Assembly (NCBI RefSeq): GCF_030818795.1 | Contig: NZ_JAUTAY010000001.1 | Span: forward strand, 372,001 to 436,000 | DNA from: Microbacterium sp. SORGH_AS_0862 | Lineage (GTDB): Bacteria > Actinomycetota > Actinomycetes > Actinomycetales > Microbacteriaceae | Length of the DNA stretch: 64,000 bases | Direction of reading: 5' to 3' | Part shown: positions 1-10,227 of the stretch, piece by piece | Numbering within the stretch: the first letter of the stretch is position 1 | Layout: each line of letters starts with the position of its first letter | The notes under the pieces: generated by a model | The model's database searches: none | What the model was told of the DNA's origin: nothing | What the model saw: only the letters and a program-made list of their open reading frames with translations | Translations under genes and position numbers: made by a program

Positions 1-1218
1 CTTGTTGAACACGACGATCTCACGCGTGTCACGCGCCCCCACATCGCCGATCACGTCGTGGACGGTCGCGAGTTGAGCCGCGGGATCGGGGTGCGAGCCG
101 TCGACGACATGCACGATGACATCGGCGTCCCCGACCTCTTCCAGCGTGGAACGGAACGCCTCGACCAGCTGGTGCGGGAGGTTGCGGACGAAGCCGACGG
201 TGTCGGTCAGCGTGTAGATCCGCCCGTCTTCGGTCACCGAGCGGCGGACGGTCGCATCCAGCGTGGCGAACAACGCGTTCTCGACGAGGACGCCGGCGCG
301 TGTGAGGCGGTTCAAGAGGCTCGACTTGCCGGCGTTCGTGTATCCGGCGATCGCGACAGCGGGAATCGTATTGCGCTTGCGCTCTGCGCGCTTGGCGTCG
401 CGGGCCGGAGCGAAGTCGCGGATCTGACGACGCAGCTGCGCCATCCGGGTGCGGATGCGGCGGCGATCGAGCTCGATCTTCGTCTCACCGGGGCCGCGGG
501 AACCCATGCCTGCGCCGCCGGCGCCGACCTGGCCACCGGCCTGCCGGCTCATCGACTCTCCCCAACCGCGCAGACGCGGAAGGAGGTACTCGAGCTGCGC
601 GAGCTCGACCTGGGCCTTGCCCTCACGGCTCTTCGCGTGCTGGCTGAAGATGTCGAGGATCACCGTCGTGCGATCGATCACCTTGACCTTGACGACGTCT
701 TCGAGCGCACGCCGCTGGCTCGCGGCGAGCTCGGTGTCGGCGATGACGGTGTCGGCGCCGACGGCGGCGACGATGTCGCGCAGCTCCTCCGCCTTGCCGC
801 GGCCGATGTACGTCGCGGGGTCAGGATGCGGCCTGCGCTGAAGCACGCCGTCCAGCACGACGGCGCCTGCCGTCTCGGCGAGGGCCGCGAGCTCACGCAG
901 CGAGTTCTCGGCGTCCTCGGTCGCACCCTGCGGGTGGACACCCACGAGGACGACGTTCTCGAGCCGCAGCTGGCGGTACTCGACCTCCGTGACGTCCTCG
1001 AGCTCAGTGGACAGGCCGCCGACGCGGCGCAGCGCCTGACGCTCCTCGCGGTCGAACTGCTCACCGTCGCCGAAGCCGTCCGCGACGGTCGCCGCATCCT
1101 GCAGCGCCTGCGCTCCGGCCAGAGGGCCGCGCATCCGTGCGCGAGAATCCGCTCGCGAGAGCACCCGGTCGACGTCGTCGAGCCGCTGCTCGTCGGTGGA
1201 CGGGGGTGTTTCTGTCAT
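1..1218 (-). CDS. hflX: GTPase HflX (3' part cut by window edge)
   Basis: Ribosome-associated GTPase of the HflX family, which in other bacteria splits stalled or stress-inactivated 70S ribosomes. About 406 residues are visible. The N-terminal HflX domain holds TYIGRGKAEEL and a Gly-rich GPGETKIELD segment. The G domain starts near residue 285 with P-loop GYTNAGKSS (about 291), then G3 DTVGF. The window ends on the Asn-Lys of the G4 NKxD motif. The ATG at 1218 follows a good Shine-Dalgarno (GAAAGGA). The gene sits after miaB-miaA-dapF on the same strand, as in other actinobacteria. Identity is certain; only the C-terminus is missing. Confidence 0.96.
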   Translation of the reverse strand, partial: MTETPPSTDEQRLDDVDRVLSRADSRARMRGPLAGAQALQDAATVADGFGDGEQFDREERQALRRVGGLSTELEDVTEVEYRQLRLENVVLVGVHPQGATEDAENSLRELAALAETAGAVVLDGVLQRRPHPDPATYIGRGKAEELRDIVAAVGADTVIADTELAASQRRALEDVVKVKVIDRTTVILDIFSQHAKSREGKAQVELAQLEYLLPRLRGWGESMSRQAGGQVGAGGAGMGSRGPGETKIELDRRRIRTRMAQLRRQIRDFAPARDAKRAERKRNTIPAVAIAGYTNAGKSSLLNRLTRAGVLVENALFATLDATVRRSVTEDGRIYTLTDTVGFVRNLPHQLVEAFRSTLEEVGDADVIVHVVDGSHPDPAAQLATVHDVIGDVGARDTREIVVFNK

Positions 1219-1293
1219 CGTTTCCTTTCGGGGCGTCTCGCGCCCGCTCACTCTAGCCTCCCGCCTTCGGAGACTTACCGCTACGCTTCGTGT

Positions 1294-1935
1294 ATGGGGA
1301 GTGACCACTACTTCACCGCGTCACCCGCCAGTCCCGAGAACCTCCGCACCATTCGTGTCACCGTGGCCGGTCGCGACATCGACGTGACGACGGCCGGCGG
1401 AGTGTTCAGCCCGGATCGACTGGATGCGGGCACCGCGGTGCTGCTGGGCAACACGCCGCCGCCTCCCGCCGGCGGCCACTTCCTCGACCTCGGATGCGGC
1501 TGGGGACCGATATCGATCTCGCTGGCACTCTCGTCGCCACACGCCACGGTGTGGGCTGTCGATGTCAACCAGCGCGCCCTCGATCTCGTCCGCCGCAACG
1601 CGCAGAACCTCGGCCTCACGAATGTCAACGCTGTGACCCCCGATGATGTTCCCGAGGACATCGCCTTCCGGACCATCCGCTCGAACCCCCCGATCCGTGT
1701 CGGCAAGAACGAACTGCACGGCATGCTCGAACGGTGGATCCCCCGACTGGACGAGCGCTCGGACGCGTGGCTCGTCGTCGCCCGCAACCTCGGCGCCGAT
1801 TCGCTGCAGCGCTGGCTCGCCGCATCCTTTCCCGCCGGCTTCAGCGTGCACCGCACAGCGACGGCACGCGGTTTCCGCGTGCTCAAAATCCGTCGCCACG
1901 GAGCCGAGGCGACCGCTCCCATCACGTTGCCCTGA
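1294..1935 (+). CDS. Class I SAM-dependent methyltransferase (RsmC/RlmG-like)
   Basis: A 213-residue methyltransferase with the small-domain (MTS) fold of RsmC/RlmG, the enzymes that make m2G in rRNA. The SAM-binding motif I is FLDLGCGWGP (about residues 63-72), the acidic post-I residue is in AVDVN, and the substrate-site motif SNPPIR is near residue 130. The frame is open far upstream, but that part is antisense to hflX. I chose the ATG at 1294, which begins a compact domain and leaves a 75-bp divergent promoter region to hflX. The RNA target cannot be read from the sequence; 16S rRNA m2G is a family-based guess. Confidence 0.85.
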   Translation: MGSDHYFTASPASPENLRTIRVTVAGRDIDVTTAGGVFSPDRLDAGTAVLLGNTPPPPAGGHFLDLGCGWGPISISLALSSPHATVWAVDVNQRALDLVRRNAQNLGLTNVNAVTPDDVPEDIAFRTIRSNPPIRVGKNELHGMLERWIPRLDERSDAWLVVARNLGADSLQRWLAASFPAGFSVHRTATARGFRVLKIRRHGAEATAPITLP

Positions 1936-2014
1936 CGGTGATACGCTCGCCTCACAACGACTGACGGGCTGAGGGCGCAGTTCGGGCGGGGGATGCGCCG
2001 ATCGGAGTTCCCCC

Positions 2015-3229
2015 ATGCCCTCTTCCTCCTCCGTCGGCATCCGCTCGTACCGCGCCCTGCCGCGCATCGCGGGTTGGGACTATCTCGTCGCCACGAGCCT
2101 GGGCCGCCTTCCCCTGTCGATGGTCCCGCTCGCCGTCCTGACGCTCGTGACCTCTGCCACGGGGTCGATCGCCGTCGGCGGCTTCGCCGCCGCAGCAGCC
2201 GCGATCGGCGAGGCCGTGGGCGCTCCCTCCTCCGGGGCGATCGCCGACCGCATCGGGCAACGTCCGGTGCTCCTCGTCGGCGTCGTCGTGCACGTCGCAC
2301 TGCTCCTCGTCCTGACGTGGGGCGCAGGGCACGTCTCCGACGCCGGGACCGTCGCTCTTGCCGCCGGGATCGGGCTGAGCCTTCCGCAGGTCGGCGCGTT
2401 CTCCCGCACACGGTGGCTCTCGCTCGCGCCGGACGATCTGCCGACCGCGTTCGCCTTCGAGGGCGTCGTCGACGAGATCTCCTACATCTTCGGACCCGCC
2501 ATCGTGGGCCTCACCGCCGCGTTCGTGTCACCGCAGGCGGCCACGCTGCTCGCCGGCGCGCTCGTGGTCGCCTTCGCGACGCAGTTCGCCGTGCACCGCA
2601 CGCACCGAAGCGTGCCGCGGCGGCGACAGGCGCCGCCGCGGGCAGCAGCCCCCGCCCGGCGCCGGACCCTGCTGGTCACCGCGCTGGTCGGAATGCTGGC
2701 GATGGGCACGTTCTTCGGCGCGAGCCAGACGGGTCTCACCGCCTTCGCGGAACGCATCGGCATCCCGGATGCGGGTGCGCTCCTGTACGCCGTCATGGCG
2801 GTGGGCTCGGCGATCACGACGCTGTCGATGGTGCTGGTCCCCGAGCGGATCGGCACCTGGACACGATGGAGCGTGGCCGCCTGCGGCATGACCCTGGGCG
2901 CGTCGCTCATGCTCGTCGCCGACGACGTCGTCTGGATCATCGGCGCGGGACTCGTCGCCGGCGCGTTCCAGGGTCCCCTGCTGCTGACGATCTTCCGTGT
3001 CGTGGGCGACGCCGCCGACGAAGGGCGCGCCGGCATCCTGCTGACCCTCACCACCAGCGGCATCGTGCTCGGCATCGCCGCGGGCTCCGCACTGTCCGGG
3101 CTCCTCGCGCAGAACCTGGGAGCCGCCGCGGGGTTCGCGCCCGTGGTCACGGCGACGCTCGTCCTGCTCGTGATGGGTGTGGTGGGCGCCGCGTCCGCGA
3201 GGGGCGGAGCACGCCCCGCATCCCGCTAG
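2015..3229 (+). CDS. MFS transporter
   Basis: A 404-residue membrane protein made of about twelve hydrophobic helices, with the MFS loop 2-3 signature [11 protein letters not shown] after the second helix (about residues 74-84) and a basic linker (RRRQAPPR) between the two six-helix halves. It resembles drug/metabolite exporters of the major facilitator superfamily. The substrate is unknown. The ATG at 2015 has GGAG eight bases upstream. The gene is convergent with dapF: the two stop codons share the palindromic CTAG at 3226-3229. Confidence 0.88.
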   Translation: MPSSSSVGIRSYRALPRIAGWDYLVATSLGRLPLSMVPLAVLTLVTSATGSIAVGGFAAAAAAIGEAVGAPSSGAIADRIGQRPVLLVGVVVHVALLLVLTWGAGHVSDAGTVALAAGIGLSLPQVGAFSRTRWLSLAPDDLPTAFAFEGVVDEISYIFGPAIVGLTAAFVSPQAATLLAGALVVAFATQFAVHRTHRSVPRRRQAPPRAAAPARRRTLLVTALVGMLAMGTFFGASQTGLTAFAERIGIPDAGALLYAVMAVGSAITTLSMVLVPERIGTWTRWSVAACGMTLGASLMLVADDVVWIIGAGLVAGAFQGPLLLTIFRVVGDAADEGRAGILLTLTTSGIVLGIAAGSALSGLLAQNLGAAAGFAPVVTATLVLLVMGVVGAASARGGARPASR

Positions 3230-4083
3230 GCGAGCGTCACCTCGCCGTGGAAGACCAGTGACGCGGGCCCCGACAGCAGCACGTGCCCGTCATGCATGCG
3301 AACGCCCAGCGTACCGCCGGGCACGTCCACGACCCACGCCTCGGGCGCGGCCGGGCCTGCCCAGTGGCGCACCGCGAGCGCTGCGGCGGCCACGCCGGTG
3401 CCGCAGCTGAGCGTCTCGCCGACGCCCCGCTCGAAGACCCGCATCCGGATGCCGCCCACGCCACCCACGACGAGGGGGTCGCTCGGAACGACGAACTCGA
3501 TGTTCGCACCGGCGGGCGGCTGAGGGTCGAGCAGGGGCTGCACCGTCAGGTCGAGCGCTTCCAGTTCGGCCTCGGAGGACAGCGCCACGACGACGTGGGG
3601 ATTGCCCACATCCACCGGCTGGCCCGGACGCGCCACATCCAGGCCGCGGGCACGCACGAGCACGTCGGACTCGTCGACGATCCACTCCCCCAGATCGACT
3701 TCGAAGCCGCGTTCGCTGCGCGTGAGCGTCTTGACACCGGCACGGGTGCCGATGCGCAGCGGCGCGTCGAGCGACGCGAGGTTCTGCTCCTCGAGGAAGC
3801 GCGCGAACACGCGCGTGCCGTTGCCGCACATCTCGGCCTTCGAGCCGTCCGCGTTGCGGTAGTCCATGAACCACTCGGCACCGACCCGCGCGGCATCGGC
3901 TCCCTCCGGGATCCGCGCTGAACGCACGACGCGCAGGAGTCCGTCCGCACCGATGCCGAACCGACGATCGCAGAGGACAGCGATCTGGTCGTCGCTGAGA
4001 TCGAGTTCTCCGTCCGGATCGGACAGGATCACGAAGTCGTTCCCGGTTCCGTGGCCCTTGGTGAACGAGAGCGTGCGCGACAT
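3226..4083 (-). CDS. dapF: Diaminopimelate epimerase
   Basis: Converts LL- to meso-diaminopimelate for lysine and peptidoglycan synthesis in the cytoplasm. At 285 residues it has normal length. It starts with the typical [11 protein letters not shown]. The two catalytic cysteines lie in the duplicated motifs EMCGNGTR (about residue 85) and [10 protein letters not shown] (about 226), which supply the acid/base pair of this cofactor-independent epimerase. It lies 10 bp after the GNAT gene in the miaB-miaA-GNAT-dapF-hflX strand run. dapA and dapB are elsewhere in this window, so the lysine genes are dispersed. Confidence 0.97.
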   Translation of the reverse strand: MSRTLSFTKGHGTGNDFVILSDPDGELDLSDDQIAVLCDRRFGIGADGLLRVVRSARIPEGADAARVGAEWFMDYRNADGSKAEMCGNGTRVFARFLEEQNLASLDAPLRIGTRAGVKTLTRSERGFEVDLGEWIVDESDVLVRARGLDVARPGQPVDVGNPHVVVALSSEAELEALDLTVQPLLDPQPPAGANIEFVVPSDPLVVGGVGGIRMRVFERGVGETLSCGTGVAAAALAVRHWAGPAAPEAWVVDVPGGTLGVRMHDGHVLLSGPASLVFHGEVTLA

Positions 4084-4092
4084 GCCGCCAGT

Positions 4093-4540
4093 CTACGGGC
4101 GGGGCGGGGCCGGTTCGTCGGCGATCAGCCGCTTGCCGGTGACCCAGGTGTCGACATCTTCGTACCCGAGGGCCGCGTAGAACCCGCGCGCGCGAGCATT
4201 CTCGGGCCGGACCATGAGCTGGACCTTCGGGCATCCCATGGCTGACAGCCGCTCTTCTGCCTCTCGCACGAGCCGACGGCCGATTCCCGTCCCCCTGTCG
4301 GCAGGATCGACAGCCAGGTAGTACAGCCAGCCGCGGTGACCGTCGTAGCCCGCCATGACCGAGCCGCGGACGCGCTCCTCGCGCACCGCGACGAGAAACA
4401 GCTCGGGTTGCACGGTGAGCTTGCGTTCGATGTCGCGGTAGGGGTCGTTCCACGGTCGGGTCAGCCCCGCCTCGCGCCAGAGCGCGACGACGGACTCCGT
4501 GTCGGCGGGTGGCGAAGGGGCGGATACGAAGCGTCGTCAC
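4093..4540 (-). pseudogene. GNAT acetyltransferase, YpeA-like, apparent frameshift
   Basis: A GNAT N-acetyltransferase similar to E. coli YpeA: NDPYRDIERK, the acetyl-CoA loop DRGTGIGRRL, and the closing GYEDVDTW...GKRLI. The reading frame is broken. The GTG at 4538-4540 overlaps the miaA stop (GTGA), the usual coupled arrangement, and opens with [10 protein letters not shown]. The rest (ADTESVVALW...) continues in another frame. Removing one G from the GGG at 4507-4509 joins the two. Only the downstream part, from a GTG at 4413, is open without repair, and it lacks about 40 N-terminal residues. Either an assembly error or a recent lesion. Confidence 0.72.
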
Positions 4541-5448
4541 GCTTCGACGATATCCGCGACCGCCGTACCCGCGGTGACACGGCGGGCGGCGGTGTAGCGG
4601 CGGAACCAGGACACCTGGCGCCTCGCGTATCGCCGGGTGAGCGCCTGTGTCTGCGCGATCGCCTCCTCCCGGCTCAGCCGGCCGTCGAGCTCCCCGAGAG
4701 CCTGCGCGTAGCCGATGGCCCGCCGCGCCGTGACGCCGCCGTCGAGTCCCCGTGCGCGCAGGGCTGCGACCTCGTCGAGGAGGCCGTCGCGCCACATCTG
4801 ATCGACGCGGGCGTCCAGCCTCGGCACGAGCACGTCGCGCTCCTCGTGCGCGATCAGCAGGTTCGTGCGCGGGTGCCAGAGGCGTGGATCTTCGGGCAGC
4901 GCGGCACCGTGCGTCGCGGCACCCTGCGCCAGGATCTCGAGCGCCCGCACGATCCGCCGCCCGTTGTGCGGATCGACGCGTTCGGCCGTGACCGGGTCCA
5001 CAGCGCGGAGGCGCTCATACAGCACTCCGGGGCCGAGCTCGTCCAACTCCGCCTCCAACGCCTGGCGCAGCGCTTCGTCCCGCGGCGGAAAGCGGAAATC
5101 GTAGGCGACCGCGGAGACGTACAGCCCCGAGCCTCCGACGAGGATCGCGTCGGCACCACGGGCGTTGATCGACTCGATCGCCTGCCGGGCGCGCAGCTGG
5201 TACTCCGCCACGGCGGCTTCCTCGGTCACCTCGAGCACGTCGAAGAGATGGTGCGGGATGCCTCGGCGCTCCGCGACGGGGAGCTTCGCCGTTCCGATGT
5301 CCATGCCGCGATACAGCTGCATGGCGTCCGCGTTGACGATCTCCGCCGCACGCCCCCGTGCGCCGAGCTCCTCGGCCAGCGCGAGCGAGATCCCGGTCTT
5401 TCCGGTGCCGGTGGCCCCGGCCACGATCCACAGCCGGGGCGCGGACAT
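4537..5448 (-). CDS. miaA: tRNA dimethylallyltransferase
   Basis: Transfers dimethylallyl from DMAPP to N6 of A37 in tRNAs reading UNN codons, making i6A, the substrate of MiaB next door. The protein is 303 residues. P-loop GATGTGKT (about residues 10-17), [17 protein letters not shown] for base recognition, and YDFRFPP. The ATG at 5448 overlaps the miaB TGA by one base (TGATG), so I prefer it over the longer upstream frame. Its own stop overlaps the GNAT start by four bases. This is a tight translationally coupled run. Confidence 0.96.
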   Translation of the reverse strand: MSAPRLWIVAGATGTGKTGISLALAEELGARGRAAEIVNADAMQLYRGMDIGTAKLPVAERRGIPHHLFDVLEVTEEAAVAEYQLRARQAIESINARGADAILVGGSGLYVSAVAYDFRFPPRDEALRQALEAELDELGPGVLYERLRAVDPVTAERVDPHNGRRIVRALEILAQGAATHGAALPEDPRLWHPRTNLLIAHEERDVLVPRLDARVDQMWRDGLLDEVAALRARGLDGGVTARRAIGYAQALGELDGRLSREEAIAQTQALTRRYARRQVSWFRRYTAARRVTAGTAVADIVEA

Positions 5449-7004
5449 CACTGCTCCCGACGAAGCGACGGCAGCCCCAGGGAGACCGCCTTCGGGCCGG
5501 AGCCCGCGGGTGCGGGCACACCGCAGGAGTCGGCCTCCGCGCGGTCCCACGCGTCACCCGAACGGGTGCGACGGATCACGAGCGGAGCACCGTCGGGCGA
5601 ATCCGCCAGGAGGTGGAAGGGAGCCGCGTGGGTCACGACGACCGAGACGACGTCACCGGGGCGCGGCACCGGCGAGGCCTCGGGCACCTCGAAGTGCACG
5701 AGCCTGTTGTCCTCGGCGCGTCCGGTGAGACGGCGCGTGGCCGCATCCTTCTTGCCCTCACCTGCCGAGACGAGCACGTCGAGACGGCGACCCACCTGCT
5801 TCTGGTTCTCCTCGAGGCTGATGCGCTCCTGAAGGGCGACGAGGCGCTCGTAACGCTCCTGCACGACCTCCTTCGGCACCTGGTCCGCCATCGTTGCGGC
5901 GGGGGTGCCCTCGCGGATCGAGTACTGGAAGGTGAAGGCGCTCGCGAACCGCGCCTGCTCGACGACCCGCAGGGTCTCCTGGAAGTCCTCCTCGGTCTCA
6001 CCGGGGAAGCCGACGATGATGTCGGTGGAGATGGCGGCGTTCGGGATCCGCGCGCGCACCCGATCGAGGATGCCGAGGAAGCGCTCCGAACGGTAGGAAC
6101 GGCGCATGGCCTTGAGGATGCGGTCGCTCCCGGACTGCAGCGGCATGTGCAGCTGCGGCATGACGGCGGGAGTCTCGGCCATCGCGTCGATGACGTCGTC
6201 CGTGAACGCGGCGGGGTGGGGGCTCGTGAAGCGGATCCGTTCGAGTCCCTCGATCTCTCCCGCGGCGCGCAGAAGCTTGCCGAACGCCTGGCGATCGCCG
6301 AACTCGACCCCGTACGAGTTCACGTTCTGTCCGAGCAGCGTCACCTCGATCGCGCCGTCGTCGACGAGCAGGCGGATCTCGCTCAGGATGTCGCCCGGGC
6401 GACGGTCCTTCTCCTTGCCGCGCAGGCTCGGCACGATGCAGAACGTGCAGGTGTTGTTGCACCCCACCGAGATGGAGACCCAACCGCTGTACACGCTGTC
6501 GCGCTTCGTGGGCAGCGTCGACGGGAAGACATCGAGGGACTCGAGGATCTCGAGCTCGGCCTCCTCGTTGTGCCGCGCCCGCTCGAGGAGCTTCGGCAGC
6601 GAGCCCATGTTGTGGGTTCCGAAGACGACGTCGACCCACGGCGCCTTCTCGACGACCGTCTGCTTGTCCATCTGCGCCAGGCAGCCCCCGACGGCGATCT
6701 GCATCCCCGCATGTGTGCTCTTGCGGGACTTCAGGTGCCCGAGGGTGCCGTAGAGCTTGCCTGCGGCGTTGTCGCGCACGGCGCACGTGTTGATCACGAC
6801 CACGTCTGCCTCGGTACCCGGCTCCGCGGGAACGTAGCCCGCCGACTCCAGCGATCCCGAGAGGCGCTCGGAGTCGTGCACGTTCATCTGGCAGCCGAAG
6901 GTGCGCACCTCGTAGGTCCGCGCGCGGCCGTCGGCGTCGAGCGCGGCGGGCGAGGCGGCGATGAGGGTCGGAGCGCTCGAGGGGATCGTCATGATGGGAG
7001 CCAT
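5448..7004 (-). CDS. miaB: tRNA-2-methylthio-N6-dimethylallyladenosine synthase
   Basis: Radical-SAM methylthiotransferase that turns i6A37 into ms2i6A37 in tRNA. 518 residues. UPF0004 domain with [10 protein letters not shown] and VINTCAVRD cysteines for the auxiliary cluster, the radical-SAM motif [13 protein letters not shown] (Cys-x3-Cys-x2-Cys), and a C-terminal TRAM domain. Start is ATG 7004 (MAPIM) or ATG 6992 (MTIPSS). The former has GGAG twelve bases upstream, so neither is decisive. Runs into miaA with one base of overlap. In M. tuberculosis miaB lies near recX, but here the SipW island intervenes. Confidence 0.96.
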   Translation of the reverse strand: MAPIMTIPSSAPTLIAASPAALDADGRARTYEVRTFGCQMNVHDSERLSGSLESAGYVPAEPGTEADVVVINTCAVRDNAAGKLYGTLGHLKSRKSTHAGMQIAVGGCLAQMDKQTVVEKAPWVDVVFGTHNMGSLPKLLERARHNEEAELEILESLDVFPSTLPTKRDSVYSGWVSISVGCNNTCTFCIVPSLRGKEKDRRPGDILSEIRLLVDDGAIEVTLLGQNVNSYGVEFGDRQAFGKLLRAAGEIEGLERIRFTSPHPAAFTDDVIDAMAETPAVMPQLHMPLQSGSDRILKAMRRSYRSERFLGILDRVRARIPNAAISTDIIVGFPGETEEDFQETLRVVEQARFASAFTFQYSIREGTPAATMADQVPKEVVQERYERLVALQERISLEENQKQVGRRLDVLVSAGEGKKDAATRRLTGRAEDNRLVHFEVPEASPVPRPGDVVSVVVTHAAPFHLLADSPDGAPLVIRRTRSGDAWDRAEADSCGVPAPAGSGPKAVSLGLPSLRREQ

Positions 7005-7028
7005 TCTACGTTCGCGCTCCCGCCCGGA

Positions 7029-7064
7029 GGGATGCGGGACACGTGGCGCCGTCTCCCGCATCCC
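7029..7064. terminator. Inverted pair of the GGATGCGG octamer, likely terminator
   Basis: GGGATGCGGGA (7029-7039) and TCCCGCATCCC (7054-7064) form a perfect 11-bp stem with a 14-base loop. It lies 6 bp after the stop of the choice-of-anchor protein and just upstream of miaB, so it could end the SipW operon. There is no U tract, so factor-independent termination is only plausible. Confidence 0.6.
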
Positions 7065-7069
7065 CGCGC

Positions 7070-8848
7070 TCAGGGAGCGGCCACCGGTCCCGCCGATGCC
7101 GTGCCCAGAGTGACGGTCGCGATGCTCGCGGGGGTGGCGAACGGCGCGAGTCCGAGGCGCAGGGCCGAGACGCGGTACTGCGCGGTCGAATCGGGCCCCG
7201 CGGCGATGTAGCCGACGCCCGGAGGGGCGTTCGCCTGGTCGGGTTGCACGTTGACCATGATCGAAAGGACGGACGGCAGGGCGTTGACCACGCTCCCCAC
7301 CGCGGTGAGGACGGCGTTGACCGCGGTCGAGAGCGTGGTGCCCAGCGTCGTGATCGCGGCGAGCACCGTGGTCGTGATCGAATTGGCCGCCACTGTCACC
7401 AACGTCGGCCCGAGCGCCGTCACGGTGGAGATGAGCGAGGACACCGTCGGCAGCCCCAATGCGGCGAGAAGGGTGTTGATCGGCCCCGTCACGCCCGCCG
7501 CAGCGGCGGAGACCGTGAAGGCCGCCGTGCCGTCCAGCACGGCTCCGATCGTGCCTGTGAAGTCGATGCCCACGTTGAGCACGTTCAGGCCGGGCAGCAC
7601 CACGGGAGGCAGCGGCGGAACCGAGGGGACGGTGACGCCCGGCGCCGCGACGACGGCATCCAGATCGATGGTCAGAGTGGCGGCACGCACAGCGGCGGTC
7701 AAGGCGGCGACGACCTGCGAACTCCAGTTGTTCAGGAGAGTGCCGACTCTGGTCACGATGGGGTTGAGGACGGTGTTGTTCAGCACGACCTCGGTGTTGG
7801 GTGCCGCGTTGTTCAGCGAGGGCAGCAGCGCATCCAGATCGACATCGATCCGGCCGGACTGCAGGTCGACCGTCACGACACCATCGGTGAGGGGCGTCGT
7901 GAGCAATCCGCTCACCGAGTTCGCGAGATTCAGTCCTGTGACGGTGACCGTCCCGCCGACCGAGGTCGTGAGCACACCGGGAAGCGCCAGGTCGAGTCCT
8001 GCTCCGAGCGCGTTCGAGAGCACACCTGAGGAACCGGTCAGCGAGTCCACCGCCGCCTGTATCGAGCTGACCCCGGAATTGACGTTCGTCACGAGCGCGG
8101 AGACCGCCGGGGAGTCCAGCCTCAGCCCCAGTCCCGCGATGCCGTACGCGCGCGTCGCGACCGGCGTCACCGGCGCGATGCCCCACAGCTGCTCGCGCAG
8201 CGCCGCGCATCCGTCGAGGACAGAACTCGCAGCGACCGCTCCCACCTGCAGCTGGGCGTCGGCGATGCCGGCGATCGACGGGAGGAGCTGCCCGATGCGC
8301 ACTGTCGCGGGCGAAGGCAGATCCGCGGGAGGCGTCGTGCCCGACACCTGCACGGCCCCGGAGTTGTTGATGAGACCGGACGCCCCTGCGGCCGAGCCGA
8401 AGGTGTCGACGCGGGAGTACTGGTTCGCCGCACCCAGCGCGGCCCCGGGGAGCGGGACGGAGAATCCGGTCAGATTCACACCGACGATGCTCAGCAGCGA
8501 GAGGTCGAAGGGATTGGCATAGACATAGCTCGAGGGCGGCATGGAGCCGAGATCGACCGCATCCGCGGGCGAGATATCCGCCCCGTCCTCGTCGAGTGCC
8601 AGTGTCATCTGCTCGAGATCGGCCACCGGATCGAGGCTCGTTCCGAGAAGGCTTCCCGACAGGAAGCGTCCGTAGGAGGTCGCTTCGAACCCGCTGTCCT
8701 GGCCGCAGATCAGCGACGACGTGCCGACGTCGTCCGCGTGGACCCACTCGGCGTCCGTCCACGACGCCGACGTCGCGGTGATGCTCGACGGAATCAGAAG
8801 AGCGGTCGACGCAGCGACCGACAACGGCACCAGTCTCCGCGTGTTCAT
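7070..8848 (-). CDS. Exported choice-of-anchor G-like protein with SipW-type signal
   Basis: A 592-residue secreted protein. The N-terminus [18 protein letters not shown] is followed by SASWTDAEW, the WTDxEW pattern typical of actinobacterial SipW-dependent (alternate) signal peptides. The rest is rich in Ala, Val, Leu, Thr and Gly with many LxxLLxxLG-type periods and almost no charge, as in the choice-of-anchor G family. This suggests a beta-rich or amphipathic surface fibre or matrix protein. No C-terminal LPxTG or membrane anchor is visible. It overlaps the stop of the LATTG protein gene by four bases and ends the sipW operon. Family assignment is from memory of its composition, so moderate. 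Confidence 0.75.
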   Translation of the reverse strand: MNTRRLVPLSVAASTALLIPSSITATSASWTDAEWVHADDVGTSSLICGQDSGFEATSYGRFLSGSLLGTSLDPVADLEQMTLALDEDGADISPADAVDLGSMPPSSYVYANPFDLSLLSIVGVNLTGFSVPLPGAALGAANQYSRVDTFGSAAGASGLINNSGAVQVSGTTPPADLPSPATVRIGQLLPSIAGIADAQLQVGAVAASSVLDGCAALREQLWGIAPVTPVATRAYGIAGLGLRLDSPAVSALVTNVNSGVSSIQAAVDSLTGSSGVLSNALGAGLDLALPGVLTTSVGGTVTVTGLNLANSVSGLLTTPLTDGVVTVDLQSGRIDVDLDALLPSLNNAAPNTEVVLNNTVLNPIVTRVGTLLNNWSSQVVAALTAAVRAATLTIDLDAVVAAPGVTVPSVPPLPPVVLPGLNVLNVGIDFTGTIGAVLDGTAAFTVSAAAAGVTGPINTLLAALGLPTVSSLISTVTALGPTLVTVAANSITTTVLAAITTLGTTLSTAVNAVLTAVGSVVNALPSVLSIMVNVQPDQANAPPGVGYIAAGPDSTAQYRVSALRLGLAPFATPASIATVTLGTASAGPVAAP

Positions 8849-9609
8849 GCCCCCGCCTCCTGACGGCTCAGCCGCAGTGCCGCGCCGAAGCCCAAGAGCC
8901 CTGCCGCGATGGCGGCGACGGCCAGCAGCATTCCCGCATCCGCGCCGGTGGTCGCCAGCCCTCCCGCGCCCGGGGGGTCAGCGGGCCGGTCCACCGCCAC
9001 GGCGGTCAGACCGACGCCCATGCGCCCCGTGAGCCCCATGAGAGTCGTGTCCGCGCGCGCTGCCGCGTCGTCGTCGACCGACAACGTGACGAGCAGGTAC
9101 TCGGGAGAGGTGGGCGTGAGCGGGCGCAGCTCGAAGACAGGAGAGGAGGCGGTGAAGTCGTCCGCCGGGGTGGCGACGGCGACGGCTCGTTCGCCCGACG
9201 CGCAGACGGGCGCCGAATCGAGCGAACTCCATGGCACGTCGCAGACGGCGACCGACATCGTCAGCCCGCGCGGGTGCTCCACCAGCTCACCCTCCTTGCG
9301 CAGTTCCAGGGCGAGGGTCGCGCGCGAAGCATCCTCGAGACGTGCTCCCACCTGCCAGAACGCTGCTTCCCCGGGACTGATGTCGAGGAACTCCGCGGGA
9401 TAGGGCTCGCTCGACAGGACGAGGCGTCCCGGAGCGCCAGTGGGCGGAACATCGATCAGTGCGGCGTTGGCCCTGGCGGCCAGCAGCACCCCGCCGGCGA
9501 CCATGAGCGCAGCGGACAGAACGGCGACGAGCACGCCGACCGATCGTCGCCACGCGGGTGGGAAGACCTGTGACACGGACAACTCCTCAGTCTCGAACAA
9601 CGGCCGCAT
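8845..9609 (-). CDS. LATTG-anchored surface protein
   Basis: A 254-residue exported protein. A hydrophobic segment at about residues 25-47 ends in ARANA, a signal-peptide-like cleavage region. An extracellular domain of about 160 residues has two cysteines. The C-terminus has the full sorting signal: LATTG, then a hydrophobic stretch ([19 protein letters not shown]) and a basic tail RLSRQ. LAxTG is the motif used by class E sortases of high-GC actinobacteria. No sortase gene is in the window. ATG 9609 has GGAG six bases upstream and lies 23 bases inside the end of sipW, implying coupling. Its function within the island is unknown. Confidence 0.78.
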   Translation of the reverse strand: MRPLFETEELSVSQVFPPAWRRSVGVLVAVLSAALMVAGGVLLAARANAALIDVPPTGAPGRLVLSSEPYPAEFLDISPGEAAFWQVGARLEDASRATLALELRKEGELVEHPRGLTMSVAVCDVPWSSLDSAPVCASGERAVAVATPADDFTASSPVFELRPLTPTSPEYLLVTLSVDDDAAARADTTLMGLTGRMGVGLTAVAVDRPADPPGAGGLATTGADAGMLLAVAAIAAGLLGFGAALRLSRQEAGA

Positions 9610-10207
9610 CCGGATCTCCGCGCGGCGGGCGGGATGCGGAGGGCCACAGCGCCCAGGCGATCGCCGCGGCGAGACCGATGGCCAGGGCGATGCTGACGAG
9701 AGGCGACTTGGCCCAGATGATGACCCACCCCGCGTACGGGGTGGAGACGAGGACGCGCGGCGCCTCCTCGACGATGTAGCGCGCGGAGTCCACGAACGAA
9801 TTCGCGTCTCCACGGAGGGTGAGCTCCCGCGCGGACGGCCGTCCCGCGACGTCGTCGATCTCGACGATGCGGTGGGTGACCGGCGTCACGCCGTCCTCCT
9901 TCAGGACCGTCACGACGTCTCCGACCTTCAGCTCGGCGGCGGCGACCCGCTGCACCACCGCAGCAGCGCCTGTAGGCATCGTCGGACTCATCGACCCCGT
10001 GACGAAGACGATGACCGACAGCGACAGGATCGAGGACACCGCGAGCCAGAGCAGCGTGAGAGCGCCGAGGACGCCCAGAGCGGCGAGCAGGGCATCACGG
10101 AAGCGGCGCGGCCGCTCCGGGGCGGAGCCCGCAGGCTCCGCCCCGGCCCCGTCGTCGCCGGCGGAGGCGATGAGCGTCGCGCGTGAGCGACGGGGTGCGG
10201 TCGTCAT
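9587..10207 (-). CDS. sipW: Signal peptidase I, SipW/ER type
   Basis: A 206-residue membrane peptidase of family S26B. After a basic N-terminus and one membrane helix (about residues 39-68) comes the nucleophile box VTGSMSPTM with Ser72. The general base is His112 in VTHRIVEID, not Lys, the hallmark of ER/SipW-type enzymes. RGDANSFVD supplies the conserved Asp box. A second helix is near the C-terminus (SPLVSIALAIGLAAAIAWAL). In Bacillus SipW matures TasA/TapA-like proteins. Here the two flanking proteins with WTDxEW signals are the likely substrates. It lies 20 bp after the 232-residue exported protein, in one operon. Confidence 0.92.
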   Translation of the reverse strand: MTTAPRRSRATLIASAGDDGAGAEPAGSAPERPRRFRDALLAALGVLGALTLLWLAVSSILSLSVIVFVTGSMSPTMPTGAAAVVQRVAAAELKVGDVVTVLKEDGVTPVTHRIVEIDDVAGRPSARELTLRGDANSFVDSARYIVEEAPRVLVSTPYAGWVIIWAKSPLVSIALAIGLAAAIAWALWPSASRPPRGDPDAAVVRD

Positions 10208-10227
10208 GGCGGTCGTGTCCTGCTCGC

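Noticed and set aside
58..1290. Open plus-strand frame upstream of the methyltransferase
   Set aside because: Antisense to hflX; only the part after 1294 matches a methyltransferase fold.
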